A stretch of DNA of 64,000 bases from Timaviella obliquedivisa GSE-PSE-MK23-08B (lineage in GTDB: Bacteria > Cyanobacteriota > Cyanobacteriia > Elainellales > Elainellaceae), in the NCBI GenBank assembly GCA_019358855.1, contig JAHHII010000017.1, positions 23,392 to 87,391 on the forward strand, in the 5' to 3' direction. Made by a program: the position numbers and the translations under genes. The notes under the pieces were generated by a model. That model ran no database searches. It was not told where the DNA came from and saw only the letters and a list, made by a program, of their open reading frames with translations. How positions within the stretch are numbered: the stretch's first letter is position 1; each line of letters starts with the position of its first letter. Positions 28,237-37,051 of the stretch are shown here, one piece after another.

Positions 28237-29394
28237 TCACGCATCTCCTAAAAGCAGAGTGACAAAGGTCTTGTTGTGAAGTCTTGTCTGACCGCGTTGT
28301 TCTAGCGGTGCAATTTCGCCATAGGCGTAAAACCCGCAGCATAACAAGCCTGAGGGTAGATGAGTTTTAACAAGCTGATATTCTTGAGAGGTCAAGGTTC
28401 CTAAAATACGGCGACGGGCAGCACAAGAAACTAGTAGAGCCGTGGTTGGCTTGCTTCCTGGGTAGTGGGCGATCGCTTCTTGCAGCGATGTTTCTGATGC
28501 CGTTAAGATGTCTGCACGCGATGCGTCGGTAATTTGAACGATCGCTTGTTCGGGGACATCTGCAAAAAACGTGACACTGCCAGATTCTAGATCGTAGCTA
28601 TTGGGTGCCCGCATGTAGAAGCGATCCATCTCTTCAAAGACCGCGAGAGCATAAATGGCATAATTGGCTGCAAATCTCTCTGTACCCAGATACTGCTGGT
28701 AAAAATTGAGAGCAGGCTGTCCATCAATTTCATACACAACGTTTCCCTGAACCTTAGTAATGTGGCTTTTAGGACTAATGGGTGTCCATCCACTAGCAAC
28801 GCCATGGGAGACTAGCAAATTGCCCGAAAATAACAGGACAGGGACTGCATCGCTGAGCACCTGATCTTGAAAAAATTGGTAAGTTTGGTCAAAGGTATAG
28901 TCATCGGCGGTCATTCCTCCCACAATGGGAACGTCTTCTCCTAAAATTTGCTTGAGACTTTCTACAATAACCACGCCACTGCTAGTTAAGCTTTCAGGAA
29001 AGGTCAGACATAGCTTCGGTTGATCTGTGCTATTTCCTCTTGCTTGCGCGATCGCTTGTTGGGCGGCATGGATAGGATTTTGCGAGACGTTTTGTCCTAC
29101 TCCTGCCCGCATTTCTACAGTGTCTGAAGCGAACAGCATCAGCATGAGAGAATCTTGCTGAAACTCCAAAACCGAAGAAATTTCACCATTCGTGGTGCCG
29201 CCAATTAGCTCAATGCCAGGAAAAGTCTGCTGAATTTCTTGCAAGATGAGTTTGTGATCAAAATCGATCGCTGTGAAGAGAATGCCTGCTTGGGGAGTCA
29301 TTCCAGCCAAAGAATGACTACATTCATGGATAACATCAGTAATCGCAATGAGCGAATCTGGGTCGTTGCTATGACCAACCACACTTTTGAACAT
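28237..29394 (-). CDS. FIST-domain sensory protein
   Basis: 385 residues. The N-terminal FIST_N region has ILFTAIDFDHKLILQEI and GIELIGGTTNGEISS, and the C-terminal FIST_C region has ALLVSCAARRRILG followed by GFYAYGEIAP, the usual FIST ending. FIST proteins are proposed sensors of small ligands, perhaps amino acids, and often precede signalling genes. The stop lies 5 bp before the histidine kinase start, so the two form an operon and probably a two-protein receptor. Ligand unknown. Confidence 0.88.
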   Translation of the reverse strand: MFKSVVGHSNDPDSLIAITDVIHECSHSLAGMTPQAGILFTAIDFDHKLILQEIQQTFPGIELIGGTTNGEISSVLEFQQDSLMLMLFASDTVEMRAGVGQNVSQNPIHAAQQAIAQARGNSTDQPKLCLTFPESLTSSGVVIVESLKQILGEDVPIVGGMTADDYTFDQTYQFFQDQVLSDAVPVLLFSGNLLVSHGVASGWTPISPKSHITKVQGNVVYEIDGQPALNFYQQYLGTERFAANYAIYALAVFEEMDRFYMRAPNSYDLESGSVTFFADVPEQAIVQITDASRADILTASETSLQEAIAHYPGSKPTTALLVSCAARRRILGTLTSQEYQLVKTHLPSGLLCCGFYAYGEIAPLEQRGQTRLHNKTFVTLLLGDA

Positions 29395-29662
29395 AATTTA
29401 GTCTTTTTTAGTTTTGCAGCTTATATCAATCCGCTATCAGTCAATGGTATTTGTGGAGGTTTCATCCTGTTTAAGATTTCCCTTAATTTATGGATTATGT
29501 CTAATGAATGAGTCAGTAATTCTAGGAAAGAGGGTGGCTTGCCTATGGAGGAAATTCAATAGATCAGCACGATCGCCCGGAAAAACTTTAGCCGTAATAG
29601 ATTTGGTAGATTAAATCCAGTTAGACTAATTGAGCGCAAAGCAGCAGCTAGAGGAGTTCAAA

Positions 29663-30163
29663 GTGTTTGCAATAAGACAAGCGATCGCATTTAACTTACT
29701 TAAAAAGCTGATTCGCTTGAAATTCCCTAGTGTGCAACGAATGACGACTATAGAGTTTGCCCAAACGTTGATGAATGATCAGCAATCTCAGCCGCTAATT
29801 TTGGATGCTAGAAGTGAGGCAGAGTTCGCGGTCAGTCATCTGGCAGAAGCTCAACTATTCGATGGCACCAACTTGGCGATCGCACCTGCTCTCAAAAATG
29901 TCTCGAAGCATACCCCAATCGTCGTCTACTGCTCAGTAGGTTATCGCAGTGCCAGGGTTGCGCAACAGATCATGAGTGCTGGTTTTCAGGATGTTTCTAA
30001 CTTAGAGGGCGGTCTTTTTCAGTGGATCAATGAAGGGCGCATAGCGAAGCAACTCTGCCCTGGAGCGTTGGTTCAAGATGGGCAACTCACCCAACTCGTT
30101 CATCCTTATAATGCAGTGTGGGGAGCCCTGTTGAACAAGCAGCACCGTCTAATCTTTGATTAA
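29663..30163 (+). CDS. Rhodanese-like sulfurtransferase domain protein
   Basis: I choose GTG 29663 because GAGGAG lies 6 bp before it, giving 166 residues. The frame is also open from TTG 29630, and ATG 29741 would cut into the conserved lead-in. A basic amphipathic N-terminus (IRQAIAFNLLKKLIRLKFP) may associate with the membrane. The rhodanese fold follows: PLILDARSEAEFAVSHLAEA and the active-site loop VVYCSVGYRS with Cys90. It would carry sulfane sulfur or act as a rhodanese-fold binding protein. An acyltransferase gene follows by 38 bp. Confidence 0.85.
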   Translation: MFAIRQAIAFNLLKKLIRLKFPSVQRMTTIEFAQTLMNDQQSQPLILDARSEAEFAVSHLAEAQLFDGTNLAIAPALKNVSKHTPIVVYCSVGYRSARVAQQIMSAGFQDVSNLEGGLFQWINEGRIAKQLCPGALVQDGQLTQLVHPYNAVWGALLNKQHRLIFD

Positions 30164-30201
30164 ACCAGGGCTGCGTTTAAAGAAATCCTTTCGCAGGAAG
30201 A

Positions 30202-31392
30202 ATGGAAAATGAAGGAAGTTTTACTAGGATGAAGAATCCTCAAAGACGCTACGATCTGGACTGGCTGAGAGTGCTGGCAGTAGTACTCTTAATTTATTTC
30301 CATACGGCTGCCATTTTTTATCAAGGCGATTTGGGACAGTTTTACGTCACCAATTCGGAGATCAGTCCAGCGATCGGCATTTTCATTCTATTTGTGCATC
30401 AGTGGCATATGCCGCTATTTTTTTTCCTCTCAGGAGCCGCTACCTGGTTTTCTTTAGAAGCACGTACCGCTGCACAATATGTCAAAGAGCGGTTTCAGCG
30501 GCTCCTGATTCCGTTCCTGTGGGGAACGCTAATGTTGGTGCCGCTCCAGGTGTACTATCGTCATTTACAGAGCTCAGGCGATCGCGCTTCTTATCTTCAG
30601 TTCTACCCTCAGTTCTTCAACGGTATTCGCCCAACTGGAAATTTTGAATGGGCACATCTTTGGTTTGTCATCTATCTCTTGGTATTTTCTCTCGTTGCCC
30701 TGCCCAGTTTTCTATGGCTCAAACAAGTAGCTCAACAAAATTGGTATATAAAATTGAGTCTAGACCTGGAACGGCTGGGATCAATATTCTATTTGGCTCT
30801 GCCCTTAGCGCTAATTGAAGCCCTATTTCGCCCTAAGTGGATTGGTTTTCAAAATCTCTATGATGATTGGGCAAATGTTTTGCTCTACCTAACCTACTTT
30901 GTTTATGGCTATGTCTTTGAATCAGAGCGCCGCCTGTGGCAAATTGTCGATCGCCAAAGATCCTTTATATTTGGAGCAGCAATCATTGGTATTTCTATTT
31001 TGTTGGGGCTGTGGATAATGGGCAAGGTTCCAGAACGGAGCTACTCGCCCAGCTACATGATTTATCAGGCGTTTCGAGGTTTCAACGGCTGGTGTTGGGT
31101 GGTGGCACTCCTGAGTTTGGGGCGATCGCATCTCAACTTCAATCATTGGCTGCTGCAATATGCGAGTAAAGCCTCCTATCCGTTCTATCTTGTGCATCAA
31201 CCCATCATTGTTGCGATCGGATTCTATATTGTGAAATGGCAAACGGGAATTCCACAAAAATTTATCATCATTAGCACAACAGCGCTCGTCCTATCATTGG
31301 GGTTGTACGAATTGATCATCAGACGCTTTAATGTCGTCCGTTTTTGCTTTGGGCTGAAGCCGTCTGCTGCCTCGTTAAAAGTAGGAAACTAG
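30202..31392 (+). CDS. Acyltransferase 3 family membrane protein
   Basis: 396 residues (or 387 from the internal ATG at 30229, which has the better-spaced GAAGGAAG). About ten membrane helices. The signature start RRYDLDWLRVLAVVLLIYFH carries the conserved R/D and catalytic-region His. HQWHMPLFFFLSGAATWFS and FEWAHLWFVIYLLVF are typical of the family. These proteins move acyl groups from cytoplasmic acyl-CoA onto envelope glycans or lipids. The stop is followed after 1 bp by a GT2 gene, so the pair is co-translated. Acceptor unknown. Confidence 0.88.
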   Translation: MENEGSFTRMKNPQRRYDLDWLRVLAVVLLIYFHTAAIFYQGDLGQFYVTNSEISPAIGIFILFVHQWHMPLFFFLSGAATWFSLEARTAAQYVKERFQRLLIPFLWGTLMLVPLQVYYRHLQSSGDRASYLQFYPQFFNGIRPTGNFEWAHLWFVIYLLVFSLVALPSFLWLKQVAQQNWYIKLSLDLERLGSIFYLALPLALIEALFRPKWIGFQNLYDDWANVLLYLTYFVYGYVFESERRLWQIVDRQRSFIFGAAIIGISILLGLWIMGKVPERSYSPSYMIYQAFRGFNGWCWVVALLSLGRSHLNFNHWLLQYASKASYPFYLVHQPIIVAIGFYIVKWQTGIPQKFIIISTTALVLSLGLYELIIRRFNVVRFCFGLKPSAASLKVGN

Positions 31393-31393
31393 A

Positions 31394-32125
31394 ATGCCGC
31401 GTGTCTCAATTATTATTCCCACATTAAACGAGTCCAGCAGCCTAGGACGCACGTTGCGACACCTGGCAGTGCTTGATCCGCCACCTTTAGAAGTACTGGT
31501 TGTCGATGGCGGAAGTCAGGATGAAACCATTGCAATTGCCCAAGCTGCGGGTATCCATGTTCTCTCCTGCAATCGTCAGGGGCGCTCTGTGCAAATGAAT
31601 GATGGCGCTCGAGTGGCGATCGGAGATATTCTTTGCTTTCTCCATGCCGATACCTGGGTGCCAGATGACTTGGTGAGAATGATAGAGCAAACATTAGCCG
31701 ACCCAAAGATTGCCTGTGGCGGCTTTGTCTCTCTAATGACTAGCGCCCAGCGTACCCGGTGGGGAATTGCGCTACACCATTACCTAAAAACCTACTACGC
31801 ACCCTTACTATTTAGACCTCATCTATTTTTTAAAGGATTGCGCCTGTTATTTGGTGACCAGGTAATGTTTTGTCGGCAGACAGACTTTTGGGAGTGTGGC
31901 GGTTTTAATGAAGCGCTACCCATTATGGAAGATGGTGATTTGTGCTTGCGGTTGCTCCAAAAGGGAAAAATCCGTCAGGTTAATCGCGTCGTGCAAAGCT
32001 CCGATCGCCGAGTGGCACACTGGGGAGTTTGGAAAGCAACGGCAATATATGTCTACATCGGGGCGTTATGGGGAATTGGCGTTTCTGCAACCTATCTCAA
32101 ACAATTCTATGAAGACATCCGTTGA
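31394..32125 (+). CDS. GT2 glycosyltransferase, TIGR04283-like
   Basis: 243 residues. It begins MPRVSIIIPTLNESSSLGRT. Aspartates for nucleotide-sugar binding are in LEVLVVDGGSQDETIAIA, followed by GRSVQMNDGARVAIGDILCF and the metal site LHADTWVP. This Q-M-N-x-GA block and the compact C-terminus match TIGR04283, a group linked in some genomes to arsenosugar biosynthesis. No radical-SAM ArsS or arsenic gene is present here, so that role is not supported. It ends 19 bp inside the convergent DUF547 gene. Confidence 0.85.
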   Translation: MPRVSIIIPTLNESSSLGRTLRHLAVLDPPPLEVLVVDGGSQDETIAIAQAAGIHVLSCNRQGRSVQMNDGARVAIGDILCFLHADTWVPDDLVRMIEQTLADPKIACGGFVSLMTSAQRTRWGIALHHYLKTYYAPLLFRPHLFFKGLRLLFGDQVMFCRQTDFWECGGFNEALPIMEDGDLCLRLLQKGKIRQVNRVVQSSDRRVAHWGVWKATAIYVYIGALWGIGVSATYLKQFYEDIR

Positions 32126-32817
32126 TTGAGGCTCCAATCGTAGTAGAGATAGACAATGGGGGTGCTGGCTGACAAAGGCAAGTCGGGTTGGAGGAAGGAA
32201 CGAACATAGTCTGGAATGGAGGGCGATACAGCCAGAAAATCTTGCTGATACCATTTAAAGATTTTGCTGCAATACAGAATTCCAGCTTGAGCATCATAGC
32301 GAACCTTGTCGGAATTACTGATAAACCGCGCCGCATCTTCTTCAAGCTGCCGAGTTACCTTTTCAGGGGTGTAAGCCTCGCTCCGAAGCAAGGGGCAACC
32401 CAGGGAAGCACAGACAATTGCAAAGTGAATACGTGGCTCTTGCAGGCGATCGCGCAGCATCTGATTTTCGATTTGAGCCAGGCTATAGGTCTGATGACCC
32501 ACGCGATATACCCGCCGTTGAAAAAACCATAAAAAGGCGAGCCAGTTAGGAATTCCAAATATAGACGGTCGAATTGAGGCGATCGGATAGCGTTCTAAAA
32601 TGGTCGAAACTGTGAATGCATTGTAGAGGTTAATCCAAAGGGCAAGCTGCTGTTCAGGGGTGGGAGCGGGGTCAAGGTCTAACTGTTCTAAATCAGTCAG
32701 CCAACGGGTTAGCGTTTGAGGGTGCTGAACTTTCCACGCCTGATAATCAACTCGTCCCTGCAGGTCTACATACTGATGCAGCAACCCATCCCACACTGCA
32801 AAGTCAATCATGAGCAA
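32107..32817 (-). CDS. DUF547 domain protein
   Basis: 236 residues. QQLALWINLYNAFTVSTIL and HFAIVCASLGCPLLRSEAY are the diagnostic DUF547 blocks with the conserved Asn/Tyr and the Cys of SLGCP. The family has a papain-like fold prediction and no settled function. No signal peptide is seen. It converges on the GT2 gene with a 19-bp overlap, so no room is left for a terminator between them. Likely monocistronic. Confidence 0.85.
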   Translation of the reverse strand: MLMIDFAVWDGLLHQYVDLQGRVDYQAWKVQHPQTLTRWLTDLEQLDLDPAPTPEQQLALWINLYNAFTVSTILERYPIASIRPSIFGIPNWLAFLWFFQRRVYRVGHQTYSLAQIENQMLRDRLQEPRIHFAIVCASLGCPLLRSEAYTPEKVTRQLEEDAARFISNSDKVRYDAQAGILYCSKIFKWYQQDFLAVSPSIPDYVRSFLQPDLPLSASTPIVYLYYDWSLNQRMSS

Positions 32818-32954
32818 CGTTTTTCTAAGTGATTTAGACTGCTTTTATCATAGTTACTTTGTAAGAATAAAAGAAGCGGTTTAACTTAATCGTCTGAGTC
32901 AATTATCTTTAATGCGATCAAATACTCACTTCTATCATTCACCGTGACGATGAC

Positions 32955-33254
32955 TTACCTTCTTTCAGCTTGTTCCAGATCAACTGAAATTCTGCTTGCA
33001 TTCAGCGTATTCGTAACATTGACAGCAGCTTCAAAATCAGAGTCAAAGGCTAAAACAAAAACAGGTGTAACGCTGTAGCGATCGACTGACAAAACCCGAT
33101 GGACGATCGTTTCTTTATCGATGATGAGATCGGTTATGATTTTGCTGTTGTCTCCGTTCAAAAAATCTTTGAGCCGACTCAGATAGCCTATAGAAATGAA
33201 CAGCTTCGGAATCTTTTCCACCTGTAAATAGTCAGCGCTAGGAGAGATGGGCAA
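32955..33254 (-). CDS. Hypothetical protein, weak support
   Basis: 99 residues, not recognised. The composition is ordinary, with alternating hydrophobic strands (IPKLFISIGYLSRL, VTPVFVLAFDSDFEAAVNV) consistent with a folded alpha/beta protein. No clear ribosome-binding site precedes the ATG at 33254. It lies downstream of the DUF433 gene on the same strand but does not resemble the DUF5615/PIN-like partner usually found with it. It may be a gene or part of a decayed one. Confidence 0.4.
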   Translation of the reverse strand: MPISPSADYLQVEKIPKLFISIGYLSRLKDFLNGDNSKIITDLIIDKETIVHRVLSVDRYSVTPVFVLAFDSDFEAAVNVTNTLNASRISVDLEQAERR

Positions 33255-33367
33255 GCTTAAAAATTACCAACCCTAGATTTCAAGATGTTAGATTTCTTGA
33301 AGATGATATTAAAGTCAGGAAATTTAACTTCTTTAACAATCTGCTCATTATCTGCCCAGTTTAGGGC

Positions 33368-33598
33368 TTAGGACTGAGAAGCGATCGCGTCGTCAATTTC
33401 TTCTGTATTTTGAGCGTAGTAAGTGCGGGCGGCTTTCAAGTCATCTCTAGTCAACTGAGGGTAGTCACCCAGCAAATTCGCCTCTGAGCATCCTTGCGCA
33501 GATAGTTCAATTAATTTCCACACCGGAATTTGTGTCCGACCAATACAAGCGGCTCCGTTGCAAATTCCAGGTGTCTTTCGGATCTTTGGTGTTGCCAT
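33368..33598 (-). CDS. DUF433 antitoxin-like protein
   Basis: 76 residues. KTPGICNGAACIGRTQIPVW, then LLGDYPQLTRDDLKAARTYY, is the standard DUF433 layout: a small winged-helix-like domain seen as the antitoxin in VapB-type and DUF5615 modules. No DUF5615 toxin gene is adjacent. The 112 bp after its stop has a short open stretch (WADNEQIVKEVKFPDF) without a start codon, possibly the rest of a decayed partner. Probably an orphan. Confidence 0.8.
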   Translation of the reverse strand: MATPKIRKTPGICNGAACIGRTQIPVWKLIELSAQGCSEANLLGDYPQLTRDDLKAARTYYAQNTEEIDDAIASQS

Positions 33599-33684
33599 GT
33601 CTCAACTTTAACATATTGCTATTAAGAAGATGTACAGCTTCGCTTAAGTGGGCGCTCATGTCGATGCAATTTTTTCTCAATCTG

Positions 33685-34515
33685 CTAGCTGGACTGCCGG
33701 ATTATTTCAACTAACTGAATTTGATTCTGGCTAAACCCAGCAAACTTGAGCGGGTCTAGCATCGCAGCATTACCATATTGAGCATCTAGGCGGATGACTT
33801 GTTGGTAGGCTTCTTCAGCCAGGGTGGGTTCGTTGCTGCTCCAGTGAGCGATCGCCAGCGCTAGCCAGGGATGTGGGTTCTCAGGCTCTAACTGTGTGGC
33901 TTGTTGAGCATTGGCGATCGCATCGGGGTAGCGATTGAGTCGGTGGTAAGCCAAACTCAAGTTAAAGTACCCAATTTCATTATCAGATTGAAGTGCAACG
34001 GCTTTTTGATGAGTCTGAACGGCTGCATTGAGATCACCACTGACCAAATACACAATTCCCAAAGCATTGAGCGCTGGAACATGAGTGGGCTGTTGAACCA
34101 GTGCTTGCTTTAACTGGTGAGTGGCATCTGTTTCGCGACCTGCCAGATGAAGCGTCCAGCCCAGGATGACACGCCCAGAAAGTTCACCGGGATCTAACGC
34201 AACAGATTTTTGCAAAGCCGCGATCGCCTCGTCGTAGAGTCCTTGGTTACGATAGTCCAGTCCTTGCTGCCGGAACGTGTTAGCGGCGGTTCGCTCTGCC
34301 GCAGTCGGTGGAGAGGGTGTAGGCGATACCGTCGTAGCAACAGGACTAAGCGAGGGCAATGAGGAAGATGGCGACGAGGAAGATAGGGTAGTTGGGCGAT
34401 CGCAACTCGCCAATCCTAGCGTCAGCAGGGCGATCGTTACACATCCTTTCAAAGTCACCTTTGTTGTCAATCCCTCTTGCACCACCGATCTTCTTGCCTT
34501 AAAAACTGATACCAA
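33685..34515 (-). CDS. TPR-repeat lipoprotein
   Basis: 276 residues. A lipoprotein signal ends TLGLASC with lipidation Cys38. A Ser/Pro linker covers residues 40-75. About five TPR units follow (for example GLDYRNQGLYDEAIAALQKS, ALNALGIVYLVSGDLNAAVQ, YFNLSLAYHRLNRYPDAIAN). It is a membrane-anchored periplasmic or thylakoid-lumen scaffold that binds unknown partners. The start overlaps the small membrane-protein gene by 49 bp, and with the Pro-rich TonB-like gene before it forms a compact run on the minus strand. Confidence 0.85.
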   Translation of the reverse strand: MVSVFKARRSVVQEGLTTKVTLKGCVTIALLTLGLASCDRPTTLSSSSPSSSLPSLSPVATTVSPTPSPPTAAERTAANTFRQQGLDYRNQGLYDEAIAALQKSVALDPGELSGRVILGWTLHLAGRETDATHQLKQALVQQPTHVPALNALGIVYLVSGDLNAAVQTHQKAVALQSDNEIGYFNLSLAYHRLNRYPDAIANAQQATQLEPENPHPWLALAIAHWSSNEPTLAEEAYQQVIRLDAQYGNAAMLDPLKFAGFSQNQIQLVEIIRQSS

Positions 34516-34661
34516 AACTCTCCCTTTTCCAGTCTATCAGCGATCGCCATGATTGATAATACGACTGAAGACAACATGATAATGCCACGATGAGAGATGA
34601 GATCAAATACCGTAGAAATGTAAAAAATAAAGGTCGTAGCCCAGATTGCAAACGCTGTCAA
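34467..34661 (-). CDS. Small hypothetical membrane protein
   Basis: 64 residues with two hydrophobic segments (FAIWATTFIFYISTVF and IIMLSSVVLSIMAIA) and a charged tail rich in Arg, Lys and Trp. Its ATG overlaps the stop of the TonB-like gene as ATGA, which supports translation by coupling, and its end overlaps the TPR gene by 49 bp in another frame. Not recognised. It could be a chance frame, but position and hydrophobic pattern favour a real small protein. Confidence 0.45.
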   Translation of the reverse strand: MTAFAIWATTFIFYISTVFDLISHRGIIMLSSVVLSIMAIADRLEKGEFWYQFLRQEDRWCKRD

Positions 34662-35431
34662 ACCCCCGATAATATATTCATCTCCTCTGGAGTCATTGGT
34701 CGTTCAGTAGAAGAATAAATAGTACCTTGTGGTGTTGAAATAAAACTGAGATAGTAAGGCTCTTCGCCTGCTTTAGAAACTCGATAAACCTGTCGCCCAG
34801 TCTCATCTGCTAAAGGTAACGGATCTAATACATAGCCTTTATCTTGAAGATCTTGCTGAATGTTAACGGCGATCGATCGCCACTGAGTGTCAGCAGTTTG
34901 CCAGCAGCGCTCAGACCCTGCACATCCTGCCTGCGCACCAGAAACATGGGGAAAGCCTGCGAAGGGGTCAGGAGGAATTGTAGGACTAGGTGATGGCGTA
35001 GATAACGGCGTAGGTAAAGGATCAGGTGATGAACTGGGTGAGGGGCTGGGCGAAGGTGGGGAAGGGATAGGAGTAGCGGCCACAGGAGCAGGAGACGGTG
35101 GGGAAGGAGAAATATTCACCCGAGATGCTCTTGGCGAGGGTGGAGAACTAGGCAACGGTGGCACAGAGGAAGGCAGAATCTGAGAAGGGTTGGGCAAAGG
35201 GGAAGGCTGTCTGATTGGAGAAGGCTTCAGGAGAGGCACTGGAGAAGGCTCAGCAAGAGGCAGACGAGTAAGCTTGATAGGTTTGGTTGGGGGTGCTTCG
35301 GTAGAAGGCGGGGAAGCAAGGGGGACAAGTAAAAGTAATCCATGCAATACCACTGAAGCGACCCAATAGGGACGCTTGATCTTTTGAACCAAGAGAGTTG
35401 CCAAACTCTTTCCGTGCTTCCATGAATGCAT
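34658..35431 (-). CDS. TonB-like protein: one membrane helix plus Pro/Ser-rich spacer
   Basis: 257 residues. A cytoplasmic basic start is followed by a single helix VASVVLHGLLLLVPLASPPS (about residues 24-43). Residues 45-165 are almost entirely Pro/Ser with basic or acidic spacing. The C-terminal domain has CAGSERCWQTADTQWRSIAV and ends with YYLSFISTPQGTIYSS. This is the build of TonB-type energy transducers or periplasm-spanning proteins. The C-terminus is not a clear TonB_C domain. No TonB-dependent receptor or ExbB/D gene is in the window. Confidence 0.7.
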   Translation of the reverse strand: MHSWKHGKSLATLLVQKIKRPYWVASVVLHGLLLLVPLASPPSTEAPPTKPIKLTRLPLAEPSPVPLLKPSPIRQPSPLPNPSQILPSSVPPLPSSPPSPRASRVNISPSPPSPAPVAATPIPSPPSPSPSPSSSPDPLPTPLSTPSPSPTIPPDPFAGFPHVSGAQAGCAGSERCWQTADTQWRSIAVNIQQDLQDKGYVLDPLPLADETGRQVYRVSKAGEEPYYLSFISTPQGTIYSSTERPMTPEEMNILSGV

Positions 35432-35774
35432 TAGGGCTTCGCCAAAAAACTGAGTTTATTAATAAAGATTCTAAATACTTATTCTAATTCTGTCCTTCAT
35501 TTTAGAGCAACTTGTCAAAAAATAAAACCTGTCTAGCATTATTTTTTAACGTTAACCCTTGCTAGAAACCATCTTCAGGTCTTCTAAGGGATCTGATGCG
35601 ATCGCTAAAGCTGCAACTCAGCATAAACTAACTTTGACATTAAGTTTTTCCTATTGCAAATCTATGTCATTATTTGTAGAGACGCAATAGCTTACTAAGC
35701 GAGTTGCTTGACTGATGCATCTAAAAAAACTACAGAAATAATCTACAGGCGAGTACTTTAGGAGAGAACTGACG
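35432..35774. promoter_or_regulatory. Divergent promoter region of futA and the TonB-like gene
   Basis: 343 bp, AT-rich, with AGGAGAG 9-15 bp before the futA ATG. No gene seen. An iron-regulated operator would be expected here, but I could not identify a convincing Fur box. Confidence 0.35.
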
Positions 35775-36827
35775 ATGGCGATGAATCGGCGTGTTTTTAT
35801 AGGCGCAGGGACTGCCCTAGCAGCAGTTGCATTGGGGCGAACCGCTCCGACCCGGGCACAGCAAGCGCCTTCAACAAAGGTGTTAAATCTTTACTCATCT
35901 CGGCATTACGACACAGATAATGCCTTATACCAAAGTTTTACCAACAAAACAGGGTTCCAGGTCAAGCTAGTTGAAGCCGAAGCTGACCAGTTAATTGAGC
36001 GCATCAAGAGCGAAGGTGCCAGTAGCCCAGCAGATGTGTTGATTACAGTCGATGCAGGTCGGCTTTGGCGGGCAGAGCAGCAAGGCTTGTTTCAAGCGGT
36101 TGATTCCAGTCTGTTGAAGCGCGTTGTTCCCGAGAATTTGCAGCATCCCGATGGATTGTGGTTTGGTTTCTCTAAACGGGCGCGGGTGATTATGTATCAC
36201 AAAGATCGGGTGAATCCGACGCAGCTTTCAACCTATGAAGCGTTAAGTGATCCCAAATGGCGTGGCAAAATTTTGGTGAGATCTTCAACCAATGTTTATA
36301 ACCTGTCTTTAACTGGCTCTATTTTGGCGGCAACGAACGCTCGTGAAACTGAGAATTGGGCGCGAGGCTTAGTGGCAAACTTTGCGCGTCCGCCCGAAGG
36401 AGGAGATACGGTTCAAATTCAGGCAGTCGCCGCCGGATTAGGAGATTTGGCGATCGCCAATACTTACTACTTAGCACGGTTAATGAAGTCGGATAAGCCC
36501 GAAGAAAAAGCGGCGGCTGAGAAAATTGGTGTGTTCTTCCCCAACCAGGGCGATCGCGGCACTCACGTCAATATTAGTGGTGCGGGTGTGCTTAAAACGG
36601 CTCCCAACAAAGCGGCGGCAGTTCAGTTTCTAGAGCATTTAGCCAGCCCAGAGGCACAAGAGATTTTTGCTTTGGGTAATAGCGAGTATCCAGTGGTGCA
36701 AGGCAGTCGCGTTGATCCAGTCATCACAAGCTTTGGAGACTTTAAGGATGATCCATTAAATGCAGCGGTCTTTGGTCGCAATAATGCTGAAGCGCTTCAA
36801 ATTATGGATCGCGCGGGATGGACATAA
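35775..36827 (+). CDS. futA: FutA-type Fe(III) ABC transporter, periplasmic binding protein
   Basis: 350 residues. A twin-arginine signal ([18 protein letters not shown]) directs folded export, with cleavage likely near residue 29. The mature part starts [17 protein letters not shown], the usual iron-binding entry of FutA proteins, and carries tyrosine ligands such as those in ANTYYLARL. It captures ferric iron in the periplasm and delivers it to the FutB/FutC complex encoded across the next gene. Another start at ATG 35781 is possible. A strong hairpin follows the gene. Confidence 0.92.
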   Translation: MAMNRRVFIGAGTALAAVALGRTAPTRAQQAPSTKVLNLYSSRHYDTDNALYQSFTNKTGFQVKLVEAEADQLIERIKSEGASSPADVLITVDAGRLWRAEQQGLFQAVDSSLLKRVVPENLQHPDGLWFGFSKRARVIMYHKDRVNPTQLSTYEALSDPKWRGKILVRSSTNVYNLSLTGSILAATNARETENWARGLVANFARPPEGGDTVQIQAVAAGLGDLAIANTYYLARLMKSDKPEEKAAAEKIGVFFPNQGDRGTHVNISGAGVLKTAPNKAAAVQFLEHLASPEAQEIFALGNSEYPVVQGSRVDPVITSFGDFKDDPLNAAVFGRNNAEALQIMDRAGWT

Positions 36828-36847
36828 AAATGTCTAAGTAAAGCCCG

Positions 36848-36883
36848 TTGTAGCATGTCTCATACTTGTAGCATGTCTCATAC
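36848..36883 (+). repeat. Perfect 18-bp tandem duplication
   Basis: TTGTAGCATGTCTCATAC occurs twice head to tail directly after futA. The second copy runs into the terminator hairpin, so the duplication may have arisen by slippage near it. Confidence 0.8.
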
Positions 36884-36930
36884 AAAGCCTGATTCGCGAT
36901 CGCCCAGATTACGATCGGGCTTTGTATCTT
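36880..36930 (+). terminator. Hairpin after futA, likely terminator
   Basis: Arms ATACAAAGCC and GGCTTTGTAT (36880-36889 and 36918-36927) can form a 10-bp stem around a GC-rich loop, followed by CTTACT. It has no long T-run. Confidence 0.6.
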
Positions 36931-37051
36931 ACTGGATGCTTAACGAATTCTGTGTATCAACGCGCTGTTATTTCCCATCCCAAAATTCTACATCCGTCAT
37001 ACCATAGTGATTAGACCAAATTTCTTCGGAGTAAAACCATCGGTAAAAAAA

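Noticed and set aside
31394..32125. Arsenosugar biosynthesis
   Set aside because: The GT2 resembles TIGR04283 but no radical-SAM ArsS, methyltransferase ArsM or other arsenic gene is near.
34887..35183. Plus-strand Gly/Glu-rich frame
   Set aside because: It is the antisense shadow of the Pro/Ser-rich TonB-like gene.
36848..36883. CRISPR-like repeat
   Set aside because: Only two abutting 18-bp copies with no spacer; a simple tandem duplication.
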